Below are positions 41,901 through 49,337 of a stretch of 64,000 nucleotides of DNA, piece after piece; within the stretch, counting starts at the first letter, position 1, and every line of letters begins with the position of its first letter. This stretch comes from Streptomyces sp. SM10 (GTDB lineage: Bacteria; Actinomycetota; Actinomycetes; Streptomycetales; Streptomycetaceae): positions 1 through 64,000 of the forward strand of contig NZ_NEUF01000092.1 in assembly GCF_002910915.1 (NCBI RefSeq), read 5' to 3'. Made by a program: the position numbers and the translations under genes. A model generated the notes under the pieces. That model was not told the DNA's origin. It saw only the letters and a list, made by a program, of their open reading frames with translations, and ran no database searches.

Positions 41901-41943
41901 ACCCCCGAAGCCCTCAGGGCCCGGGGGTGCGGTGCGTACGGTC
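41886..41943. terminator. Terminator, 22-bp perfect stem
   Basis: 22-base arms (41886-41907 and 41922-41943) around a 14-base loop, between convergent SCO5918-family and MDR genes. The left arm is the third copy of the preceding tandem repeat. Confidence 0.88.
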
Positions 41944-42002
41944 GTCGCCCGAAACGGTGTCCAGGGAGCAGGGGCGTCAGGGCGCCGGGAGGCCGATCCC
42001 GC

Positions 42003-42911
42003 TCAGGGGGTCAGGACGATCTTCCCGGTGGTCCGGCGTGCGAGCAGGTCCTCATGCGCGCGCCGGGCCTCGGCGAGCGGGTAGCTGCCGCCGGCCACCG
42101 GCTTCAGACGGCCCTCCGAGACGAGGCCGAGGAGTTCCTGGAGCGGTCCGGCGACGGCCCCCGGGGCGGCGAGGGCGGGGCGCAGCCAGAATCCGGTGAC
42201 GGAGGCGTTGAGGCGGCCGAGGCGGGCCGGATCGACCGGGGTGAAGCCGGTGCGGGCGGCGTTCCCGTAGGTCACCAGCCGGCCGAAGGACGCCAGGGAG
42301 TCCAGGGCCCGGTCGAAGAGGTCCCCGCCCACGGCGTCCAGGACGATGTCCGCCTTCTCCGTGAGGGGATAGGTGACGACCGCGTCCGCCCCGAGGTCCA
42401 GGACGAGGCGCTCCTTGTCCGGGGTGGAGACCTGCGCGAGGACCCGGCCCGCGCCGAACTCCCGGGCCAGCTGCACGGCCAGGCTGCCGACCCCGCCCGC
42501 CGCGGAGTGCACCACGACGGTCTCACCCGACCGCAGCCGGGCCGCGGAGCGCAGCAGGTGCCACGCGGTCAGCCCCTGCATCATCAGGGCGAGCGCCTGG
42601 GCGGCGCCGAGCTCCTCGGGGATCTCCAGGAGACCGGACGCCTTCGCGGTCACCTGCTCCGCGTAGCCGTGCGAGACCCGGGCCAGCACCCGCCTGCCGT
42701 CCGGGGTGCGGCCCACGACCTCGCTGCCCGGGACGTACGGCAGGGCGTCGGCGCCGAGGTAGGAGCCGTCCGTCTGATGGGTGTCCGCGAAGTTCACCCC
42801 GGCGGCCTCGACGGTGAGGAGCACCTCTCCGGGGCCGGGCACGGGAGCCGCCACTTCGACGGGGCGGAGCACTTCTGGACCACCGAAGCGGTCGAAACGG
42901 ATGGCGAGCAT
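42003..42911 (-). CDS. MDR-family quinone oxidoreductase
   Basis: This 302-residue zinc-free medium-chain reductase has the start MLAIRFDRFGGPEVLRPVEV, the GVNFADTHQTDG segment of quinone reductases, and the cofactor motif VVHSAAGGVGSLAVQLA near residues 130-147. A GASP-like SGxxxxxG pattern is replaced by ADIVLDAVGGDLFD, still typical of the QOR family. The ATG at 42911 lacks an obvious ribosome site, and the frame is open further. It is convergent with the SCO5918-family gene and divergent from an SDR gene. The role is probably NADPH-dependent quinone or enone reduction; a link to the gamma-butyrolactone genes is possible. Confidence 0.88.
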   Translation of the reverse strand: MLAIRFDRFGGPEVLRPVEVAAPVPGPGEVLLTVEAAGVNFADTHQTDGSYLGADALPYVPGSEVVGRTPDGRRVLARVSHGYAEQVTAKASGLLEIPEELGAAQALALMMQGLTAWHLLRSAARLRSGETVVVHSAAGGVGSLAVQLAREFGAGRVLAQVSTPDKERLVLDLGADAVVTYPLTEKADIVLDAVGGDLFDRALDSLASFGRLVTYGNAARTGFTPVDPARLGRLNASVTGFWLRPALAAPGAVAGPLQELLGLVSEGRLKPVAGGSYPLAEARRAHEDLLARRTTGKIVLTP

Positions 42912-43173
42912 GCCGCACGGTACCGCGGGGCCCTCGGGACGAGGGGTGGGGGCTGCGACCGGCTGTCGGTCTTCGCCGAGGAGGATTCCAGAAACAGCAC
43001 GGATGGTCTGTTCTGTCGGTGACCCTGTGTCGCGCCCCCGGGGCACGGAACGGGCAGCCGTCCCCGTAACGTCCGGCGCCCCCCACGCACCGCAGCGGGC
43101 GCGGATCCGTGCAGGACCGCGCGGTACGGGAACAACCGTGGCCACGCCGCGCCCTGCCTGCCAGACTGCGGCC

Positions 43174-43938
43174 ATGAGCGATCTTCTCCACGACAGAGTC
43201 GTCCTGATCACCGGGGCGAGCAGCGGTATCGGCGCGGCGGCGGCACGGGTGTTCTCCCAGGAAGGCGCGACGGTCGTCCTGGCCGCCCGCCGGGAGGACC
43301 GACTGGCTTCACTCGTAGCCGAGTTGAAGGACAAGGGTGCGCAAGCCTCCTACGTGGTCTGCGACGTGACGGTGGCGGCGGACGCCGCGCGGGCCGTCGA
43401 CTTCACGGTCGAGACCTACGGGCGCCTGGACTCGGCCTTCAACAACGCGGGGCTCGGGGGTGACCGAACTCCCCTGCACCTCATGGGCGATGACGTCTAC
43501 GACGCGGTCATGGACACCAATGTGCGAGGCGTCTGGAACTGCCTCCGGCACGAGATAGCGGCCATGCTGCCGAACGCGGGCAGTTGCTCCATCGTGAACA
43601 ACAGCAGTGTGGGCGGGCTGGTCGCCATACCGGCGGCCGCGCCCTACATAGCGGCCAAGCACGCGGTCGTCGGTCTCACCAGGGCTGCCGCCGACGAGTA
43701 CGCCCAACAGGGCATCAGGATCAACGCGGTTGCGCCGGGCACCACGCGCAGCGAGATCACCGCCGACTGGTTCGGCCGCAACCCGGGTCTGGAGGAGATG
43801 GTCAACAGCCGTACTCCGCAGGGGCGGACGGCTGAACCGGAGGAGATCGCCAACGCGGCGGCCTGGCTGCTCAGTGACCGCTGCCCTTTCCTCACGGGCG
43901 CCGTCGTGCCGGTGGACGGCGGCTTCATCAACCAGTGA
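43174..43938 (+). CDS. Short-chain dehydrogenase/reductase (SDR)
   Basis: This 254-residue classical SDR has the Rossmann motif TGASSGIGAAAA near residue 14, NNAG (AFNNAGLGG) near 90, the catalytic Ser in VNNSSVGG, and YIAAKHA (Y-x3-K) near 155. C-terminal PVDGGFINQ is typical. The ATG at 43174 is chosen by homology; the ribosome site is poor. It is convergent with the AfsA-like gene, 20 bp away. SDR enzymes reduce the 6-keto group in gamma-butyrolactone synthesis in other Streptomyces, so it is a good candidate for such a step, though the family is broad. Confidence 0.9.
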   Translation: MSDLLHDRVVLITGASSGIGAAAARVFSQEGATVVLAARREDRLASLVAELKDKGAQASYVVCDVTVAADAARAVDFTVETYGRLDSAFNNAGLGGDRTPLHLMGDDVYDAVMDTNVRGVWNCLRHEIAAMLPNAGSCSIVNNSSVGGLVAIPAAAPYIAAKHAVVGLTRAAADEYAQQGIRINAVAPGTTRSEITADWFGRNPGLEEMVNSRTPQGRTAEPEEIANAAAWLLSDRCPFLTGAVVPVDGGFINQ

Positions 43939-43958
43939 GCCCTGCGCCCGGGTGGGCG

Positions 43959-44885
43959 TCAGCCGCAGAGACCGGTCAGCCGGCCCCGGAAGACCGTCTC
44001 CCCGTCCTGCGCCGCCGTGACCAGGACCGAGGTCTCCCCGGTCACGGCGGGCAGGACCTCCGCCTCGATCCAGCAGGGGCGGTCGAACTCGGCGTACCGC
44101 TCGAACGCGCTGGTGACGGTGGTCGCTTCGAAGGGCGTGGGGTGCAGGGCGGCGTTCGCGGCCTGGTCGGCGGCCTCCATCAGGACGAGTCCGGGGACGT
44201 GGTCGACCGGGTGGTCGTACAGCACGGTGTTCTTCACGTCGTTGCGCAACTGCCAGCGGCCGGGGCGGTCACCCGGCGCCAGCACCACGTCGACCGGACC
44301 CGGCCGTCCCACGGTGGCCGGGTCGACCGGGGCCGGCAAGGGCCAGGCGTTCCAGTCGACGGCGAGGTGCTCACCACGGAGCCGTCGGTAGGCGCGCGGA
44401 GAGATCCAGCCGAACTCGGAGTCCGCCCGGGCCACCATGGTGTCACCCTGGAGGACACGGACGTCCATGCCGAGCGAACTGACCGACCGGCCGCGCTTCT
44501 TGGGCTCCGTGACGGATACCTCGACACGGAGGCCGCAGGGCCCCTCAGGAGCCAGGCCGAACCCGGGAGCCACGGTGAAGTCGAAGTAATGCAGGAGAGT
44601 TTGATCGTCGAGCGGAACCCCGTACGCCGCGTGCGCGATGACCAGGCCGCTCTGGCGGATGGTCTGGGTGAGCACCCGGGGGTCGTAGGGCAGCCCGGCC
44701 GCGGGCAGGGGCCACCGGGCGGCGAGCGAGAACTCGCCATCTTCCACGCAGCGCCAGTCGGTGAGGAAGACCATGTCGGAACGTCCGAGGTGGACGTAGT
44801 CCCCGGGTATCCCGCCCCGGTCGCCCGTCCCGGCGTCCGTGGGCCGTGGTACAGCAGGTATGTCGGGCACGGCCCTCCCGGACAT
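43959..44885 (-). CDS. AfsA/ScbA-family gamma-butyrolactone synthase
   Basis: This 308-residue protein has two hot-dog-fold AfsA repeats. The family blocks are present: YDPRVLTQTIRQSGLVIAHAAYGVPLDDQ in the N-terminal half and DHPVDHVPGLVLMEAADQAANAAL in the C-terminal half, with FERYAEFDRPCWIEAEV following. AfsA enzymes condense a beta-keto acyl group with dihydroxyacetone phosphate, the key step in A-factor-type signal synthesis. It is divergent from the ScbR-type receptor gene, as in scbA/scbR. The promoter spacer holds a perfect dyad. This organism can probably make and sense a gamma-butyrolactone. Confidence 0.95.
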   Translation of the reverse strand: MSGRAVPDIPAVPRPTDAGTGDRGGIPGDYVHLGRSDMVFLTDWRCVEDGEFSLAARWPLPAAGLPYDPRVLTQTIRQSGLVIAHAAYGVPLDDQTLLHYFDFTVAPGFGLAPEGPCGLRVEVSVTEPKKRGRSVSSLGMDVRVLQGDTMVARADSEFGWISPRAYRRLRGEHLAVDWNAWPLPAPVDPATVGRPGPVDVVLAPGDRPGRWQLRNDVKNTVLYDHPVDHVPGLVLMEAADQAANAALHPTPFEATTVTSAFERYAEFDRPCWIEAEVLPAVTGETSVLVTAAQDGETVFRGRLTGLCG

Positions 44886-44913
44886 GGCTCAAAATAGTCA
44901 TTGCGGCGCTGAT

Positions 44914-44942
44914 ATGATACCGGTTCACCGGTACTTTTTGAA
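44914..44942 (-). promoter_or_regulatory. afsA-like promoter with dyad operator in its spacer
   Basis: On the minus strand, TTCAAA (44937-44942) and TATCAT (44914-44919) stand 17 bases apart. Within that spacer is the dyad TACCGG-TTCA-CCGGTA (44918-44933), overlapping the -10 box by two bases. A repressor bound there would block RNA polymerase. The dyad fits the binding style of ScbR/ArpA-type receptors. Confidence 0.7.
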
Positions 44943-44975
44943 GAAGCGTCAGGCCACGTTCAAGGGGAGCGCGAG

Positions 44976-45620
44976 TTGGCACGACAGCAACGGGCGATCC
45001 GCACGCGCAGAATCTTCCTGGAAGCCGCGGCCGAGGTCTTCGACGAGCACGGCTACGACGCCGCCACGATCGCGGCGATCCTCGAGCGGGCCGGTCTCAC
45101 GCGGGGTGCGCTCTACTTCCACTTCACGTCGAAGGAGGAGCTGGCCCGTGGGGTCCTCCAGGAGGCCGTGACCTCGGACGGGGTCACCCCGCAGACCTTC
45201 AAGCTGCAGGAATGGGTGGACATAGCCCTCCTGCTCGCCTATCGGCTGCCGCGTGAACCCCTGCTCAGCGCCTCGATCCGGCTCTCCGTCGACCCGCGGG
45301 CGCGCGGCCTGTTCGGCACCCGCTGGCCGGACTGGATCGCCCTCGGCACGGAGATACTCACCGAGGCGAAGGACCGGGGTGAGCTCCTGCCGCACGTCGA
45401 TCCGGGCGCCACGTCCCGGCTCTTCGTCGGTGCGTGGACCGGGGTCCAGCTGGTGACCGAGTCCATGGCCGAGCCACCGGACCTGGTGGCCGAGATCTCG
45501 GCCCTCTTCGAGCTCATTCTCCCCAACAACGCGGTCCCGGGTGTCCTGGCCCGGCTCGACACGTCCCCGCACCGCGCGGCACGCATCATCGAACAGCAGC
45601 GGGCGGTCCCGGTCTCCTGA
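44976..45620 (+). CDS. ScbR/ArpA-type gamma-butyrolactone receptor (TetR family)
   Basis: This 214-residue TetR-family repressor has an N-terminal HTH (about residues 10-55: IRTRRIFLEAAAEVFDEHGYDAATIAAILERAGLTRGALYFHFTSKEELARGVL) and a helical ligand domain with WTGVQLVTESMAEPPDL, the block that in this subfamily holds the conserved Trp near the ligand pocket. The start is TTG at 44976 with AAGGGGA eight bases upstream. Divergent position to the AfsA-like gene matches scbR/scbA. It is expected to repress its own gene and afsA until the signal binds. Confidence 0.93.
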   Translation: MARQQRAIRTRRIFLEAAAEVFDEHGYDAATIAAILERAGLTRGALYFHFTSKEELARGVLQEAVTSDGVTPQTFKLQEWVDIALLLAYRLPREPLLSASIRLSVDPRARGLFGTRWPDWIALGTEILTEAKDRGELLPHVDPGATSRLFVGAWTGVQLVTESMAEPPDLVAEISALFELILPNNAVPGVLARLDTSPHRAARIIEQQRAVPVS

Positions 45621-45720
45621 CCGCCCGGCGCCGTCGAGGGCCGTGCGGTCACCGCTCGACCTGTCACCCGACTGGGTGCGGGTACCTGCGAAGTGGCTGG
45701 TCAGCCCCCATGGTGGCCCT

Positions 45721-46452
45721 ATGTGGCTTCGCCGAACCGTCGTGTGCGCCATGGTCGTGCCGCTGGCTTTCCTGGTGTTCCGGGATGCGCCGGTCCGCCT
45801 CGGAGTGCCCGAGTCGACCGGGAGGCCGGCCGTGCCGGCCGGGGCACCGAAGCCCACGATCGTCAGCCGGGCGCAGTGGCACGCGGACGAGAGCCTCGTG
45901 AAGGAGCACGCCGTGTACACGGGGACGGTGAAGGCCGTCTTCGTCCACCACACCGGGCACACCAACGGATACGACTGCGCCGACGCACCCGAGATGCTCC
46001 GGGCGATGGAGGAGGTGCACGTCCGGGGCGAGGGCTGGGACGACATCGGCTACAACTTCGTCGTCGACCGCTGCGGGACGGTGTACGAGGGCAGGGCGGG
46101 CGGTGTCGGGCGCTCCGTGCGCGGGGCCCACGCCACCGGGTTCAACGCGCACAGTGTGGGGATCGCGGCCCTCGGCACCTTCGGCCCCGGGGTGCCGGTG
46201 CCGAAGGCGCTCGTCGAGGGGATCGCGAAGGTGGGCGCGTGGAAGCTGGACCGCGACATCGACCCGCGGGGCATCGTGCGGATGGTCTCGACGAACGACG
46301 AGAGTCTCTACCGGCGCGGTGAGGTCGTCTACCTCCATGCGGTGGCCGGACACCGGGACACCTTCTCGACGTACTGCCCAGGAGAAGCCCTGTACGCCCA
46401 ACTTCCCAAGATCCGGGCGGAGATGGCCCGGCTCCGGGTCAAGAGGCGGTAG
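45721..46452 (+). CDS. Secreted N-acetylmuramoyl-L-alanine amidase (PGRP type)
   Basis: This 243-residue amidase_2/PGRP protein has an N-terminal hydrophobic signal segment (WLRRTVVCAMVVPLAFLVF, residues 2-20). The zinc ligand His is in VFVHHTGHTN near residue 75. GWDDIGYNFVVDRCGTVYEGR near 105 is the PGRP hallmark, and a second metal ligand lies in HAVAGHRDTFSTYCPG near 210. The ATG at 45721 follows GGTGGCCCT, a weak ribosome site. It cleaves the stem peptide from muramic acid in the cell wall. It is convergent with the PH-domain gene. Confidence 0.92.
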   Translation: MWLRRTVVCAMVVPLAFLVFRDAPVRLGVPESTGRPAVPAGAPKPTIVSRAQWHADESLVKEHAVYTGTVKAVFVHHTGHTNGYDCADAPEMLRAMEEVHVRGEGWDDIGYNFVVDRCGTVYEGRAGGVGRSVRGAHATGFNAHSVGIAALGTFGPGVPVPKALVEGIAKVGAWKLDRDIDPRGIVRMVSTNDESLYRRGEVVYLHAVAGHRDTFSTYCPGEALYAQLPKIRAEMARLRVKRR

Positions 46453-47808
<1,356 letters not shown>

Positions 47809-47826
47809 CCCTCAGGAACGAGGGTG
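47809..47826 (+). terminator. Hairpin after rpf-like gene
   Basis: ACCCTC-AGGAAC-GAGGGT directly at the stop codon; a short 6-bp stem. The remaining 47827-48110 has no gene I can support, only weak open frames of the GC-rich kind. Confidence 0.4.
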
Positions 47827-48110
47827 CGGGTCCCGTCGATGAGGCCTGCCGATCCTCAGGGTCCGGCGGTCGGCCATCTTCCCGAAGACAGTGCGGACGG
47901 CCCCGGCCGTAGCCGAAGGAGGCGTCATGGTCATGGATGCGCGGAGCGCGACGAGGACGTCGAGCGGGCGCGGGTCCCGGCCCCGGCAGCGGGTCTCACC
48001 CACGGACCCGGTGACCGTCACCAGTTCTTCGGCGGAGGAATGCGCGAACGGGACGGTACGGGTGGAACGTGCGGTCCGAACCGGATCAGGCCCGAGGCCA
48101 GGGAGCTCCC

Positions 48111-48326
48111 TCACCGGCCGACGGAATCCCTGCCCCGTTTCGCGTCCGCTGCTTCGCCGGCCTCCGTGCCTCTGTGGCACTCGGGGTTGTGGCACGGTCC
48201 CGGTCCCCAGTGCGGGACGAAGATGCCGAGGGTCTTGTGCCGCGCCATCACGGTCGCGACGGGCTGCTTGCAGGCCGGACACGCGTACTCCGTCTGCCGG
48301 TCGGTCTGACGCTCGGTTCTGGCCAT
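48111..48326 (-). CDS. Small zinc-ribbon protein
   Basis: This 71-residue protein has two CxxC-type pairs: CPACKQP near residue 16 and CHNPECHRG near residue 45. This spacing suits a rubredoxin-like zinc ribbon. Between them is FVPHWGPGP. The N-terminus is short and polar (MARTERQTDRQTE). The start at 48326 has only GTGAAGAC upstream. No family function is known to me; similar ribbons are common in Streptomyces near cell-wall genes. The gene stands alone between the rpf-like gene and the HAD gene, both on the other strand. Confidence 0.75.
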   Translation of the reverse strand: MARTERQTDRQTEYACPACKQPVATVMARHKTLGIFVPHWGPGPCHNPECHRGTEAGEAADAKRGRDSVGR

Positions 48327-48391
48327 GTCTTCACGGTAATCCCAAAGCCGACATCAACAAACTTTTCCGACCTTTTACCCCGAGTGGTTCC

Positions 48392-48439
48392 CGAAGCGAT
48401 CTCCGAAGCCATCTCCGAGGCGATCTCCGAGACGACGTC
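48392..48439. repeat. Four 12-bp degenerate tandem units (CGAAGCGATCTC type)
   Basis: CGAAGCGATCTC, CGAAGCCATCTC, CGAGGCGATCTC and CGAGACGACGTC follow each other without gaps, between the zinc ribbon gene (start at 48326) and the HAD gene start at 48576. They are intergenic by my annotation. Confidence 0.75.
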
Positions 48440-48575
48440 CAGGGTGATCCCCGCAGCGGCTCCGAGAGCGGGCTCCCCGGCTCCGCGCGCGGGCTCCATG
48501 ACGCACGAGGGGCGGCGCCGGCCGGAACCTGGTGCCATGGAGCGGGGGACGCCTCGACGAAGGGACAACCCGGTC

Positions 48576-49337
48576 ATGGCACGCGCACCGTCACCGGCCC
48601 AGGTCCTGCTCTCCGTGCACGCCGTCGTGTTCGACACGGACGGCGTGATCACCGACTCGGCCACGGCGCACGCCGCGGCATGGAAGCAGGCCTTCGACGC
48701 CTGTCTGGCCACCCACGAGGGGCAGCGGCCCTTCGACGAGGCGGAGGACTACAGGCGCCACGTCGACGGCAAGGCGCGCATGGACGGCGCGGCCGCGTTC
48801 CTCGCGTCCAGGGGCCTCGACCTCCCCGAGGGCAGCCCCGACGATCCCCCGGGCACCGGGACCGTGTGGGCCGTCGCCGCCCACAAGGACGAGGTGTTCA
48901 CCCGGAGCCTGCGCACCGACCCGATCGCGGTCTGGCCGGGGACCGTCCGTCTCCTGCACGTGCTGCACGACGCACGTGTGCCCTTCGCCGCCGCCTCCGC
49001 GTCCCGGCACGCGACCGAACTCCTGGCCGGCGCCGGCCTCCTGGAGCTGTTCACGGCGGTGGTCGACGGCAACGAGGCACGCCGCCTGGAACTGCCCGGC
49101 AAGCCGGACCCCGCCCTGTTCACCGAGGCGGCGCGCCGCCTGGGCGTCCCGGCCGGGGAGACCGCGGTCCTGGAGGACGCGCTGGCCGGTGTGGAAGCGG
49201 GCCGGCGGGGCGGTTTCGGGCTGGTCATCGGCGTGGACCGGTCGGACAGCCCGGAGGGCGCCGCCGACCTGCGGCGGCACGGCGCTGACCTCGTGGTGGC
49301 CGATCCGGGAGACCTGCTGATCACGGGGGAGGACTGA
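48576..49337 (+). CDS. HAD-family hydrolase, beta-phosphoglucomutase-like
   Basis: This 253-residue HAD protein has the nucleophile motif DTDGVITDSATAHAAAWKQAF (first Asp nucleophile, next Asp acid/base, near residue 18), a helical cap (about 30-110), SASRHATELLAGAG as the motif II region, and GKPDPALF...LEDALAGVEAG as motifs III and IV. The order and cap match beta-phosphoglucomutase. The ATG at 48576 follows AAGGG. The next gene overlaps its stop codon by one base, so the two are coupled. With a GH65 phosphorylase, this pair converts a disaccharide to glucose 6-phosphate via beta-glucose 1-phosphate. Confidence 0.88.
   Translation: MARAPSPAQVLLSVHAVVFDTDGVITDSATAHAAAWKQAFDACLATHEGQRPFDEAEDYRRHVDGKARMDGAAAFLASRGLDLPEGSPDDPPGTGTVWAVAAHKDEVFTRSLRTDPIAVWPGTVRLLHVLHDARVPFAAASASRHATELLAGAGLLELFTAVVDGNEARRLELPGKPDPALFTEAARRLGVPAGETAVLEDALAGVEAGRRGGFGLVIGVDRSDSPEGAADLRRHGADLVVADPGDLLITGED

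Noticed and set aside
47891..49288. Plus-strand 465-codon frame upstream of and across the HAD gene
   Set aside because: It is out of frame with the HAD motifs and has shadow composition; the HAD frame starting at 48576 carries the family motifs.
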